From JANSXG01 sp024743075 (GTDB lineage Bacteria; Planctomycetota; Phycisphaerae; Phycisphaerales; UBA1924), in contig CP159477.1 of assembly GCA_042140185.1 (NCBI GenBank), positions 682,001 through 746,000 on the forward strand: a stretch of 64,000 bases of DNA, read 5' to 3'. Below are positions 37,777 to 46,455 of this stretch, one piece after another (within the stretch, counting starts at the first letter, position 1; the number at the start of each line of letters is the position of its first letter). The position numbers and the translations under genes are program-made. The notes under the pieces were generated by a model, which worked only from the letters and a program-made list of their open reading frames with translations, was not told the origin of the DNA and ran no database searches.

Positions 37777-38322
37777 ATGGGCATCGGGGCTGACGAACTC
37801 CTCGCCAACGGCGCGGTCTACTACGGCAGCAGCCTGGGGCGTGTCGAAGGCGTCGCGAAACACATCGCAGCCAACCTCGGCATTCCGACGCTCATCGATC
37901 TCTACGATTCGCCGCTCGCCGGAGCCGAGGCGCGCCGCTTCGTCGTCCTCGCCATGTCCACCTGGTACGACGGCATCCTCCAGGACGACTGGCGCGAACA
38001 CCACGCGGAACTCGCCGAACTCGATTGGTCAGACACCATCGTCGCGCTCGTCTGCCTCGGTGACCAATACGGCTATCCGCACACCTTCGCCGACGCCCTC
38101 GGCATCGTCGCCGAGGCCGTCGAGCCCGGAGGCGCCGCCCTCATCGGCAACTGGGACCCGAAGGCCGATCCCGCGGGCTACGACTTCCGCCGTTCCCGGG
38201 GCCTGCGGAACGGCCGCTTCCTCGGCCTCGTCCTCGACGAAGACAACCAGTCCGGCGCAACCGATGAACGCATCAGGCGGTGGTGCGACCAGATCCGGCG
38301 CGAACTCAGCGAGCGCTGCTGA
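37777..38322 (+). CDS. Flavodoxin
   Basis: A 181-residue FMN electron carrier. The phosphate-binding loop is AVYYGSSLGRVEGVAKHI (Leu where most have Thr), the first FMN-stacking loop is MSTWYDGILQDDW and the second is CLGDQYGYPHTFADALG; a C-terminal WDPKADPAGYDF segment is typical of the long-chain type. It follows the TPR gene and converges with trpB three bases before that gene's end. Partner reductase not visible here. Confidence 0.9.
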   Translation: MGIGADELLANGAVYYGSSLGRVEGVAKHIAANLGIPTLIDLYDSPLAGAEARRFVVLAMSTWYDGILQDDWREHHAELAELDWSDTIVALVCLGDQYGYPHTFADALGIVAEAVEPGGAALIGNWDPKADPAGYDFRRSRGLRNGRFLGLVLDEDNQSGATDERIRRWCDQIRRELSERC

Positions 38323-38325
38323 CGC

Positions 38326-39605
38326 TCACTCGAACCCCGGCTCGCCGCGCTCGCGCAGAAGACGAGCCGCCTCGTCCACATCCTTGTCCCCACGACCCGA
38401 GCAGTTGATCACGATGTGCCGGTCCGCGCCCATCTCTCCGGCGATCCTGACCGCCGCCGCAACCGCGTGCGCCGTTTCGAGCGCCGGGAGCACACCCTCC
38501 ATCCGCGACAGCAGCAGCATCGAGTCCAGCGCCTGGTCGTCATCGACCGCGATGTACTCCACCCGCCCGACATCCTTCCAGTACGAGTGCTCCGGCCCGA
38601 CCCCCGGGTAGTCCAGACCCGCCGAGCACGAGTGCACCGACGCCGTCTGCCCGTCCTCGTCCTGAAGCACGTACGAAAGCGAGCCGTGCAGCACCCCCGG
38701 CGAACCGTGCGAGAGCGGCGCCGCGTGGCTCCCCAGCCCCGGCCCGCGCCCGCCCGCTTCCACACCCACGATCCTCACGCTGGCATCGTCGATGAACGGG
38801 TAGAACAGCCCCGCCGCGTTCGACCCGCCACCCACGCACGCGATCACGCAGTCCGGCAGCAACTTCTTCGAGCCCTCGCCCGTCATCGCCTCCGCGAACT
38901 GCTCCTTCGCCTCGCGACCGATGCAGGCCTGCAGATCGCGCACGATCCGCGGGAACGGGTGGGGGCCCACGACCGAACCGAGGATGTAGTGCGTTGTATC
39001 CACGCTGCTCATCCAGTCGCGCATCGCCTCGTTCGTCGCGTCCTTCAGCGTTCGGCTGCCCGAGTCCACCGGGCAAACCTTCGCACCCATCATCTTCATC
39101 CGAACAACATTCAGGTGCTGACGCCGAACATCCTCCGCGCCCATGTACACCGTGCAGTCCAGCCCAAGGTGCGCGCACGCCGTCGCCGTGGCCACGCCGT
39201 GCTGGCCTGCGCCGGTCTCCGCAATCACCCGCCGCTTGCCCATCCGCCTCGTCAGCAGCGCCTGCCCGATGGTGTTGTTGATCTTGTGCGCGCCGTGTGC
39301 GCGAGGTCCTCGCGCTTCAGCCAGATCCGCGCTGCCCCGTCCTTGCCGGCACGCTCCGCCGCCAACCCGCTCAGCCGCTTCGCCTCGAACAGCGGCGTGG
39401 CGCGCCCGACAAACGTCTTGAGCAGGTGATCCAACTCCGCGTGAAACGCGTCGTCCGCGATCGCCTCGTCGTACGCCCGCTCCAATTCGCGAAGCGCCGC
39501 GACCAGCGTCTCGGGCACATAGGTCCCCCCGAACGCCCCGAATCGGCCGCGAGCGTCAGGAACACCCGAGAGCGGGGAAACAGATTCAGTTGCACTCGTC
39601 GTCAT
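38326..39605 (-). CDS. trpB: Tryptophan synthase beta chain, interrupted by an apparent frameshift
   Basis: TrpB of about 426 residues, which condenses indole with serine using PLP. The N-terminal part (GRFGAFGGTYVPETLV, RIWLKREDLAHT) starts at ATG 39605; the rest (RRMGKRRVIAETGAGQHGVATA, ACVGGGSNA, HSCSAGLDYPGVGPEHSY) reads in another frame. The break falls at the PLP-lysine motif: adding one base in the ACGGCGCGC stretch near 39296 restores HTGAHKINNTIGQALL. Everything else is intact. There is no trpA next to it. A TACACT box ends six bases before the ATG. Confidence 0.88.
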
Positions 39606-39611
39606 GCGTCC

Positions 39612-39617
39612 AGTGTA
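39612..39617 (-). promoter_or_regulatory. Putative -10 box (TACACT) of leaderless trpB
   Basis: CTACACTGG on the minus strand ends six bases before the trpB ATG, with no Shine-Dalgarno sequence. It stands back to back with the mgtC box 43 bases away. Confidence 0.5.
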
Positions 39618-39659
39618 GACGCGATCAGCACCCTCGCCCGGTCTCGTGCACCTTCCGGC

Positions 39660-39665
39660 TACGAT
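39660..39665 (+). promoter_or_regulatory. Putative -10 box (TACGAT) of leaderless mgtC
   Basis: GGCTACGATACGGG ends six bases before the ATG at 39672. There is no Shine-Dalgarno sequence. Confidence 0.5.
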
Positions 39666-39671
39666 ACGGGA

Positions 39672-40170
39672 ATGTCCGAAATCCTCACCGAACTCTGGGA
39701 CATCCTGGTCCCCCTGCTCGTCGCCGGCCTCCTCGGTGGCTGCATCGGCTGGGAACGCGAGACCGCGCAAAGCCGCCGGCCTGCGCACCCACATGCTCGT
39801 CAGCCTCGGCTGCTGCGGCTTCATCGCCGTTTCGATGCGCTTCGCGACCGAGCAGGCCGCCCTCGACGACGGCTTCTCCATCGCCCTCGACCGCATCATC
39901 CAAGGCGTGATAACCGGCATGGGCTTCGTCGGCGGCGGGGCCATCCTCCACTACAAGGACCACATCAAGGGCCTGACCACCGCCACCGGCATCTGGGTCG
40001 CCGGAGCCATCGGCCTCGCCTGCGGACTGCGCGAGTACATCGCCGCTGTCGTCCTGACAGTACTCGCCCTGACCGTCCTGCTCGCCTTGCATGATGTGAA
40101 GCAGAAGGCTCAGGAGAAGTCCGATGCCGATCCCGAAGAGACCGAAGCACCGGACGACTCCTCCGACTGA
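39672..40170 (+). CDS. MgtC/SapB-family membrane protein, interrupted by an apparent frameshift
   Basis: About 166 residues. MgtC-family proteins are small inner-membrane proteins linked to magnesium limitation and acid tolerance. The start MSEILTELWDILVPLLVAGLLGGCIGWERET lies in one frame and the rest (AAGLRTHMLVSLGCCGF, GMGFVGGGAILHYKD, ATGIWVAGAIGLACG) in the next. Two missing bases (or one extra) at GACCGCGCAAAGCC near 39767 account for it; GCGCGC shortened to GCGC would restore ERETARKAAGLRTH. The C-terminal tail is acidic and hydrophilic. Four to five helices are predicted, as is normal. Confidence 0.85.
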
Positions 40171-40173
40171 GCC

Positions 40174-41583
40174 CTAGCCCGCCGGCAGGTCCGGCTCGCT
40201 CACCGAAAAACCCGGGCCCGCGAGCACCGCATCGTCCTCGCCCGGATCGAATTCGCGCTCGGCACGGTCTGCCGTCTCGCTCCCGCGCTTCTCGTTGACA
40301 AACACCAGAATCACCGCCCCGACGATGAAGAACACAGCAAGCGCCAGCAGCGACGGCACCGAGCCCAGCGTCGAGCGCACCGCCCCGAAAATCAGCACGC
40401 CGATCGCACCCGCCAGCTTGTAGGTCAGCCCCCACAGGTTGAAGAACTCGCCCGTCCGGTGCGCCGGTGTGAAGAACCCGACCGTCGCCCGCGTGCTCGC
40501 GCCGATCCCGCCCAGGGACGCCCCGATCATCCCCGTCACAATCCACAACGGCCACACCGGGAAGTCCGGGTTGCTCGCCCGCGCCCACGCCAGCGCCGCC
40601 AGCGACAGCGCGACAGCCGTCCACATCCCGAGCCAGAACCACACCGTCCGCCGGTGGCCCACCCGGTCCTGGAAACACGCCGTCGAGATCGCACCACCCC
40701 CGGCGCACAGCGTGCTCACCAGCATGAAGATCACCAGCTTCGTGTCGTCGAAACCGAAGTCGTCCTTGGCGATTACCCCCGCGAAGAAGATGATCGCCTG
40801 CACCCCGAACCCGTAGATGAAGAACGCGCTCAGGAACGCCGTCAGATCGCGAAACGCCAGCGCGTGCGTCACCGTCGTCTTGAGCTGCGCAAACGTGATC
40901 GACAGCACCGACCGGTCTTCCGGCAGCGGCCGCGCCTTCGCCTTCTCCTTGAGCAGCAGCACCGTCGGCAGCGCCATCACGAGGAACCACAGCCCCGCGA
41001 ACACGAACAGCGGGCGCCAATTCTCCGGCCCCGCCGGGATCACGAACTTCATCAGGAGCGCCGTGATGATCAGCAGCAGCAGGGCACCCACGTACCCCAT
41101 CGTCCAGCCCGTCGCCGAAACCCGCCCCATGTTGCTCCGCTTGGCCACCTCCGGCAGGAACGATGCCAGAAAGTTCTCGCCGACGTTGTACGCGATGTTC
41201 GCCGGGATGTAGATCAGCATCGCGATCGCCAGCGCCCAGCCGCTGCTCGCGCCCGACGGCACCAGCGCCAGCCCGCACGTCAGCGCGACGCACGCGATCC
41301 CGAACCACACCAGGAACTCCTTCTTCCACGCCTTGTAGTCCGCCAGCACCCCCAGCACCGGACCCAGGAGCACCACCGCAAACAGCGAGATCGCCACCAT
41401 CAGCGACCACAGGAAGTCGTCGGTCTGGTCGTTGTTGACGACGATCTCCTTGAAGAAGATCGCAAACAGCAGCGTGTTGATCAGCAGCGTGAACGACTGG
41501 TTCGCCAGATCGAACATACCCCACGCCCAGACGCGCACCGGGTTGTCCAGCCCTCGAAACGGATTGAGCCTCGCCAGTCTCAC
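40174..41583 (-). CDS. Major facilitator transporter, UMF1/Atg22-like
   Basis: A 469-residue membrane protein with about 12 helices. It has the UMF1-type signature near the start (VWAWGMFDLANQSFTLLINT) and again after the central loop (FFTPAHRTGEFFNLWGLTYKLAGAIG). A cytosolic loop lies near residues 205-225. The predicted GTG at 41583 precedes RLARLNPFRGLDNPVR; longer upstream readings are low-complexity. Substrate unknown; amino-acid efflux is known for some relatives. It is divergent from the SLC13 gene and converges on mgtC. Confidence 0.85.
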   Translation of the reverse strand: MRLARLNPFRGLDNPVRVWAWGMFDLANQSFTLLINTLLFAIFFKEIVVNNDQTDDFLWSLMVAISLFAVVLLGPVLGVLADYKAWKKEFLVWFGIACVALTCGLALVPSGASSGWALAIAMLIYIPANIAYNVGENFLASFLPEVAKRSNMGRVSATGWTMGYVGALLLLIITALLMKFVIPAGPENWRPLFVFAGLWFLVMALPTVLLLKEKAKARPLPEDRSVLSITFAQLKTTVTHALAFRDLTAFLSAFFIYGFGVQAIIFFAGVIAKDDFGFDDTKLVIFMLVSTLCAGGGAISTACFQDRVGHRRTVWFWLGMWTAVALSLAALAWARASNPDFPVWPLWIVTGMIGASLGGIGASTRATVGFFTPAHRTGEFFNLWGLTYKLAGAIGVLIFGAVRSTLGSVPSLLALAVFFIVGAVILVFVNEKRGSETADRAEREFDPGEDDAVLAGPGFSVSEPDLPAG

Positions 41584-41632
41584 CCGCGCAAGGTACCCGC
41601 AAGCGCCCTCTCGCGAAGCCGCACCGTCCGGG

Positions 41633-41638
41633 TACCCT
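41633..41638 (+). promoter_or_regulatory. Possible -10 box (TACCCT) for the SLC13-type transporter
   Basis: CCGGGTACCCTGTG lies 35 bases before the ATG at 41674; a CCGGAG ribosome-binding site follows it. Confidence 0.35.
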
Positions 41639-41673
41639 GTGCGCACCGAGCCCGCCTTCCGGAGCGCCCGACC

Positions 41674-43152
41674 ATGACCCTCCGCCAGATCGCCCTCATC
41701 GTTGGCCCCTTCTTCGCCGGCTTGGTCTACCTGCTCTGCCGCACCGCCGCCGGCATGGACCACGCGCCCGCCGCCGCCGCGGCCGTGACGATCCTCTGCG
41801 CCGCGTGGTGGTGCACCGAAGCCATCCCGATCCCCGCGACCGCCCTCGTCCCGTTCGCGCTCTTCCCGTTCCTGGATGTCCTCGACCACTCCCAACTCGC
41901 CCGCGCCTACGGCGACCCGTTCATCCTGCTCTTCCTCGGCGGGTTCATGCTCTCCAAGGCCGCCGAGAAGTCCGACACCCACCTCCGCGTCGCCCGAGGC
42001 ATGCTCCGCCTTGTCGGCACCTCCTCCAGCCCGCGCATCGTCATCGGCTTCATGGCCGCCACCGCGTTCTGCAGCATGTGGATCTCCAACACCGCGACCG
42101 CGCTCATCATGCTCCCCGCCGCGATCGCCGTCATCAAGAACAAGCCCGACGCCAAGAAGTTCACCGTCGCGCTCCTCCTCGGCATCGCCTACGGCGCCTC
42201 TATCGGCGGCGTCACCACCCTCATCGGCACACCGCCCAACGGCGTCTTCGCCTCCATCTACAACAAGAGCGTCGGCGTCGAGGTCACCTTCTTCGACTGG
42301 TTCAAGGTCGGGTTGCCCGTCTTCTTCATCATGTTCACCATCGCCGCGTTCTACCTCACGCGCGGCATCGAGCCCTACGGCGAGTTCGAGATGAAGAAGC
42401 GCACATCGTGGACACCAGCGCAGAAGCGAGTCCTCGCGGTCATCGCCCTCGTCGCCATCGGCTGGATCACGCGCACCGCCCCGTACGGCGGATGGTCTGA
42501 GTGGCTCGAAATGGGCCTCGTCACCGACGCCACCGTCGCCCTCCTCGGCGTCGTCGCGATGTTCCTCATCCCATCCGGCGAACGCACCGAGAAGGGCGAG
42601 CGCAAGCGCCTGCTCGACTGGGACACCGCCGCCGACATCCCATGGGGCATCCTCATCCTCTTCGGCGGCGGGCTCGCCATCGCCGCCTCCTTCAAACAGA
42701 CCGGCCTCGACGAGTCCATCGGCACCTCGCTCAAAGCCATCACCGATCTCCCGCCCGTCCTCGTCGTGCTCGTGCTCTGCCTCGCCGTAACCTTCCTCAC
42801 CGAGGTCACCTCCAACACCGCCACCGCCACCCTGCTCATGCCCATCCTCGCGGCCATGGCCGTCGCCGCCGGCCTCGACCCCGCGACCTACATGATCCCC
42901 GCCGCGCTCTCCTGCAGCTTCGCCTTCATGCTCCCCGTCGCCACCCCGCCCAACGCCATCGTCTTCGGCTCCGAACGACTGGAAATCAAGGACATGGTCC
43001 GCAAGGGCTTCTGGCTCAACATCATCGGCGCCTTCGTCATCACCGCCGTCTGCACCGTGGTAGTGGACCGCAAAACCGGCATCGACGGCGACCGCCCAGA
43101 AGTCTCGATGGAAGCGGTGGAGTCCGAGAGCAGAGCCGAAGAATCAAACTGA
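41674..43152 (+). CDS. Sodium-coupled dicarboxylate/anion transporter (DASS/SLC13)
   Basis: A 492-residue symporter with both family SNT motifs in the inverted repeats: ISNTATALIMLPAAIA near residue 145 and TSNTATATLLMPILAA near 380, which bind substrate and Na+. Each is paired with a cis-Pro loop (GTPPNGVFA; ATPPNAIVFG). The N-terminal segment WWCTEAIPIPATALVP is also diagnostic. Substrates of relatives are succinate, citrate or sulfate; this one cannot be told. The ATG is preceded by CGGAG. The gene is followed by a repeat region. Confidence 0.93.
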   Translation: MTLRQIALIVGPFFAGLVYLLCRTAAGMDHAPAAAAAVTILCAAWWCTEAIPIPATALVPFALFPFLDVLDHSQLARAYGDPFILLFLGGFMLSKAAEKSDTHLRVARGMLRLVGTSSSPRIVIGFMAATAFCSMWISNTATALIMLPAAIAVIKNKPDAKKFTVALLLGIAYGASIGGVTTLIGTPPNGVFASIYNKSVGVEVTFFDWFKVGLPVFFIMFTIAAFYLTRGIEPYGEFEMKKRTSWTPAQKRVLAVIALVAIGWITRTAPYGGWSEWLEMGLVTDATVALLGVVAMFLIPSGERTEKGERKRLLDWDTAADIPWGILILFGGGLAIAASFKQTGLDESIGTSLKAITDLPPVLVVLVLCLAVTFLTEVTSNTATATLLMPILAAMAVAAGLDPATYMIPAALSCSFAFMLPVATPPNAIVFGSERLEIKDMVRKGFWLNIIGAFVITAVCTVVVDRKTGIDGDRPEVSMEAVESESRAEESN

Positions 43153-43235
43153 CCAAGGGTGCCGGGGACTAGCCCGACAAGGTCGGGCGTAGGCCCCGCG
43201 GACAACGGAAGTGCCGTTCAAAGAACCAGCACCCA

Positions 43236-43275
43236 TCCCCCCTCTCCCCTCGCGGGAGAGGGCCGGGGTGAGGGG
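43236..43275. repeat. GC-rich intergenic repeat, copy 1
   Basis: CCCTCTCCCCTCGCGGGAGAGGG followed by CCGGGGTGAGGGG forms a hairpin. A near copy stands at 49006-49041. Such elements are widespread in intergenic regions of GC-rich bacteria. Confidence 0.7.
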
Positions 43276-43299
43276 TTCGCACCGCAGGTGCGACAGTTC

Positions 43300-43335
43300 G
43301 TGTGGCATGCTCAAACTTGTTTGAGCATGTCACAC
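43300..43335. repeat. REP-like palindrome, copy 1
   Basis: Two 17-base arms (GTGTGGCATGCTCAAAC and GTTTGAGCATGTCACAC) with one G-U-compatible mismatch surround a two-base loop. It overlaps the stop codon of the alpha/beta hydrolase gene and has related copies near 48840 and 48902. Confidence 0.75.
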
Positions 43336-44202
43336 CTGAAGCCACTCCCCCAAAAACCCATTCTCCAGATTCTTCGTGTCGTTCGTCATCCGCCCGAACC
43401 CCATGTGCTCGCTCGGCGCACCCGTCTCATCCCACGCGTGCATCCGAGCCAGATCCGGGTCCACGCCGCGGCTCGCGTACTCCTCGCGTACGGCGTCGAC
43501 GAACGACTCCATCGGTTCGTACGGCACCACCTCATCCAGACGGCTATGCACCGCCAGCAGCGGCACCGTCGGCATGTCCGACACATGATTCAGCGGGCTC
43601 ATCGCCTCCACCCGCTCCGCGCTCACCTTGGGCCAGCGCATCGACGCGAAGTCGCCGGTCGTCGCCTCCAGCACCACCGCCTTGAACGGGTTCTCCAGCC
43701 CGAGCGAGCACAGGCGCAGCAGCGTCACCATGCCGCCCGCCGACATGCCTCCGATCGCCACACGATCCAGGTCGAAAGCCCCGTTGAACCGCGCCGACGC
43801 CAAGTCCTCCAGCACCAGATCGATTTCCCGCGCCGCCTGCTCGGCGAGCAGCAGCGTGGAGCCCGGTGCCTGCAGTTGCGGATCGCCCGACCGCTCGCCG
43901 TGACCGGGCAGGTCGATCGCGCACGCCGCGATGCCCATCCGCTTCCAGCGCAGGTACCGCCCGGCATCCAGTTCCTTGTTCACCGTCCGCCCGTGGAACC
44001 ACAGGCACACCGGCGCGGGTGTGGGGGAAGCGCCATCCTCATCCCACCCGTCCTCCGGGTGCGTCAGTAGCGCCGGCACGCCCCCGTCGTCGTAGGGCGT
44101 CGTCTCGGCAATCAGGCGCGCGGTCACCGCGCTGGTGCGCAGCCCGGCGGGCAGCGTCACCGTCGCGGGAGCGGGGGGGATATGGGGCTCATCATTGGAC
44201 AT
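43330..44202 (-). CDS. Alpha/beta hydrolase
   Basis: A 290-residue cytosolic hydrolase. The oxyanion strand VCLWFHGRTVN (HG motif) is near residue 70, AIDLPGHGERS near 95, the nucleophile elbow GGMSAGGM near 150, a likely acid Asp in SRLDEVVPYEP and a late His in PSEHMGFGRM. This fits a dienelactone-hydrolase/peptidase S9-like esterase. The ATG at 44202 has no RBS but a TAAACT box four bases upstream. It is followed upstream, on the same strand, by the metallo-hydrolase gene. Substrate unknown. Confidence 0.85.
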   Translation of the reverse strand: MSNDEPHIPPAPATVTLPAGLRTSAVTARLIAETTPYDDGGVPALLTHPEDGWDEDGASPTPAPVCLWFHGRTVNKELDAGRYLRWKRMGIAACAIDLPGHGERSGDPQLQAPGSTLLLAEQAAREIDLVLEDLASARFNGAFDLDRVAIGGMSAGGMVTLLRLCSLGLENPFKAVVLEATTGDFASMRWPKVSAERVEAMSPLNHVSDMPTVPLLAVHSRLDEVVPYEPMESFVDAVREEYASRGVDPDLARMHAWDETGAPSEHMGFGRMTNDTKNLENGFLGEWLQV

Positions 44203-44206
44203 GCCG

Positions 44207-44212
44207 AGTTTA
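44207..44212 (-). promoter_or_regulatory. Putative -10 box (TAAACT) of a leaderless transcript
   Basis: GCTAAACTCGGC on the minus strand ends four bases before the hydrolase ATG. It overlaps the last codons of the upstream metallo-hydrolase gene. Confidence 0.4.
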
Positions 44213-44887
44213 GCGCACCGCGACGCTGGGGTCCGGCACGAACGGGTTGTACCGGCGCTCGTCGCCGATCGTCGTCGGCTCGCCGTGCCCCGGCATGCAC
44301 ACGGTCTCGTCCGGGAAGCGGTACAGGATGCTCTTAATCGACTTCTTGAGCTGGTCGTAGTCCGACGTCGGGAAGTCCGCCCGACCGATGCTGCGGTGGA
44401 ACAGCACATCGCCCACGATCGCGGCGTTCAGCGCCGGGCAGTGCAGCGTCACCGACCCCGGCGAGTGCCCCGGCGTGTGGTGCACGGTCCAGGTCGTCGT
44501 CCCGAGGTCGAGCGTCTGGCCGTCCTTGAGCAGCACATCCGCCGGCTCGGTCGTGAACGGCTGGCCGTGACCCGCCGAGAGGTTCTTCTCGGCGTTGCTC
44601 GTCCAATCCGCCTCGTCCTCGTGCAGGTAGACCTTCGCGTCCGGGAAGGCCTTGCGGACCTCGTCGATGCCCGCCAGGTGGTCCACGTGGGCGTGCGTCA
44701 GGATGATCTTCGTGATCTTCAGCCCGAGCTCTCGGGCCTTCTCGATCATCGGCTTCGGCCCCCACGAGCAGTCGATCACCCAGCCCTCGCTGGTATCCTC
44801 GTCGAAGACGAGGTAGCAGTTCGTGGCGTAGTGGCCCAAGGCGAAGGCCTGGGCACGAATGGTGTTGGTCGGGGCGTCTTGGGACAT
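44210..44887 (-). CDS. Metallo-beta-lactamase-fold hydrolase (glyoxalase II-like)
   Basis: A 225-residue binuclear-metal hydrolase. The metal motif LTHAHVDHLAG (HxHxDH) is near residue 65, a further His in HHTPGHSPGS, the bridging Asp in VGDVLFHRSIGRADFP and the last His in MPGHGEPT. This YcbL-like group hydrolyses thioesters such as S-lactoylglutathione. ATG at 44887 begins MSQDAPTN; the longer frame runs through the promoter. It is divergent from the cupin gene, sharing a 38-base gap. Confidence 0.9.
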   Translation of the reverse strand: MSQDAPTNTIRAQAFALGHYATNCYLVFDEDTSEGWVIDCSWGPKPMIEKARELGLKITKIILTHAHVDHLAGIDEVRKAFPDAKVYLHEDEADWTSNAEKNLSAGHGQPFTTEPADVLLKDGQTLDLGTTTWTVHHTPGHSPGSVTLHCPALNAAIVGDVLFHRSIGRADFPTSDYDQLKKSIKSILYRFPDETVCMPGHGEPTTIGDERRYNPFVPDPSVAVR

Positions 44888-44896
44888 AATCCTGCC

Positions 44897-44902
44897 AGTG
44901 TA
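44897..44902 (-). promoter_or_regulatory. Putative -10 box (TACACT) of a leaderless transcript
   Basis: AACTACACTGGC on the minus strand ends nine bases before the ATG at 44887, with no Shine-Dalgarno sequence. The opposite strand of the same 38-base gap carries AAAGGA for the cupin gene. Confidence 0.5.
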
Positions 44903-44925
44903 GTTCACTATGTAAAGGAATATCG

Positions 44926-45294
44926 ATGGCGCTGATCCGGAATATCGACGAAACACCCGCCTCGCCCGTACAGATGGACGGCGTGAAGGGCGTCACCATG
45001 AGCCTCATGGTCGGACGCGCCGACGGCGCCCCGCACTTCGCCCTGCGCAGCTTCACCGTCGAGCCCGAGGGCCACTCGCCCCGTCATCACCACGACTACG
45101 AGCACGAGGTCTACATCATCTCCGGCACCGGCGAGGTCCTCCTCGAAGGCGAGTACCGCCCCCTCAAGCAGGGCGACGTCGTCTACGTCCCCGCCGACGA
45201 GGAACACCAGTTCCGAGCCGGCAAAGACGGCATGCGCTTCCTCTGCCTCGTCCCCGTCGAACGAAACTGCGGCGGCGACACGCCGGGGAGTTAA
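44926..45294 (+). CDS. Cupin-domain protein
   Basis: A 122-residue single-domain cupin. Motif 1 is SPRHHHDYEHEVYIISGTGEV with the His/His/Glu metal ligands and motif 2 is GDVVYVPADEEHQFRA with the last His. Proteins of this size are metal-binding dioxygenases, isomerases or sensors; the reaction cannot be told. AAAGGA lies a few bases before the ATG. It is divergent from the metallo-hydrolase. Confidence 0.88.
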   Translation: MALIRNIDETPASPVQMDGVKGVTMSLMVGRADGAPHFALRSFTVEPEGHSPRHHHDYEHEVYIISGTGEVLLEGEYRPLKQGDVVYVPADEEHQFRAGKDGMRFLCLVPVERNCGGDTPGS

Positions 45295-45305
45295 CTCACC
45301 TAGGG

Positions 45306-45650
45306 GTGGCATGGTCTGAGCGAAGCGAAGGCCATGAACGCGCAGCAGCTGAATCCTGTACTCACGCGGAGCATGCATTGGGAGAGCCCGAGCAAGACGA
45401 CGATGTCGCCAGTCGCATCCGGAAGGCGATTGCGGAGAATCACCCGTATTTCTGTCCGCTATGTGGCATCAAGGCGATCGACACGAAACCGCCTCGGAGT
45501 TACGACATCTGCCCGGTTTGCTACTGGGAAGACGAAAGCGACCCTCGCGAAGGAGAGTGTGGTCCAGCAGGCGCGAACGAATACCCGATCGGAGTTGCAT
45601 TTAGATTCTGGCGCGAGTTCGGCACGTACTTTGGAATTGACTGGCGATGA
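45306..45650 (+). CDS. Cysteine-rich CPCC-domain protein
   Basis: The C-terminal 70 residues form a small zinc-ribbon-like CPCC domain: HPYFCPLCGIKAID, then YDICPVCYWEDESDP and a GVAFRFWREFG helix. The GTG at 45306 lies in a REP-like sequence (GGCATGGTC...GGCCATG), so the true start may be the TTG at 45378, which has GGAG six bases upstream and gives about 90 residues. Function is not known; family members are often near toxin/immunity loci, which I do not see here. Confidence 0.6.
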   Translation: MAWSERSEGHERAAAESCTHAEHALGEPEQDDDVASRIRKAIAENHPYFCPLCGIKAIDTKPPRSYDICPVCYWEDESDPREGECGPAGANEYPIGVAFRFWREFGTYFGIDWR

Positions 45651-45671
45651 CTTCGTTGAGTAGTCGCCGCG

Positions 45672-46397
45672 TCAGTCCTTCGCCCCATCCGCCTTCTTCG
45701 GCGGCGCACCCCCGTCATCCTTCAGCAGCTTGATCATTAGCACCGCGATGCCGATCAGGAGGAACGCGTCGGCGACGTTGGAGACGTAGGGCCAGATCTC
45801 GGTGCGTCCGAAGATCTTCCAGCCGAAGGGCCACTCCACGTCCGGGAGCGGGTGCAGGAAGTCGCGGACGCAGGCGTACATGATGCGGTCGTAAAGGTTG
45901 CCCAGGCCGCCGGCGATGACCATGGCGATGGCGACGTGCGCCACGTACTCGCGCCGGTCGCACCATCTGGCGAACAGCAGCAGCGCGAAGCCGAGCGCGA
46001 CGACCGTGAAGCCGATGAAGAACCAGCGCTTGCCCTGACCCGAGCCGAAGACCGCGCCGGCGTTCAGGATCAGTTTGAACTCCAGCACCGACGGCACGAC
46101 CACGACCGGGTCGTGCAGCGGGACCAGCCGGTCGGGCGGCCGCGGGTCGTTGAGGTCGATACCGTTCGCCATCCGCTCGAGAACGCGCTCGCGATCGAGC
46201 TGGACCGGCGTGTCGGCGATGTGCGCGAACGCAAGATACTTGCTCCCGAGGTCGGCCCCGAGCGCGATCAGGATCGTCACGAGCAGCACGATCCACGCTT
46301 TGCGGCTGCGCCCGGCGGGGATGTGGACGGGCTTGGGAGCGTCCGAGGGCGCGTTTGGCGACGCGTCCGGCTTGGGCTGTTTGGGCTTGCGAGACAT
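45672..46397 (-). CDS. lspA: Lipoprotein signal peptidase LspA
   Basis: A 241-residue inner-membrane aspartyl protease that cleaves prolipoprotein signal peptides at the lipobox, as in the lipoprotein at 17986-19707. Catalytic Asps are in GGLGNLYDRIMY and NVADAFLLIG; NAGAVFGSG is the conserved helix end. It is longer than usual, with a basic N-terminal extension and an insertion (residues 75-110) between the first helix and the NAG motif. It lies 58 bases downstream of the DksA-like gene, a common pairing. Confidence 0.93.
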   Translation of the reverse strand: MSRKPKQPKPDASPNAPSDAPKPVHIPAGRSRKAWIVLLVTILIALGADLGSKYLAFAHIADTPVQLDRERVLERMANGIDLNDPRPPDRLVPLHDPVVVVPSVLEFKLILNAGAVFGSGQGKRWFFIGFTVVALGFALLLFARWCDRREYVAHVAIAMVIAGGLGNLYDRIMYACVRDFLHPLPDVEWPFGWKIFGRTEIWPYVSNVADAFLLIGIAVLMIKLLKDDGGAPPKKADGAKD

Positions 46398-46455
46398 CAC
46401 GCTCCGTCGGTCAACGCGTCCTGCGTGGCGCCAGCGGCGCGGCGGCGACGGACGC

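Noticed and set aside
40459..41673. N-terminal extension of about 400 Arg/Pro/His-rich residues on the SLC13 transporter
   Set aside because: It lies opposite the UMF1-type transporter gene and has no domain; the ATG at 41674 with CGGAG gives a normal family protein.
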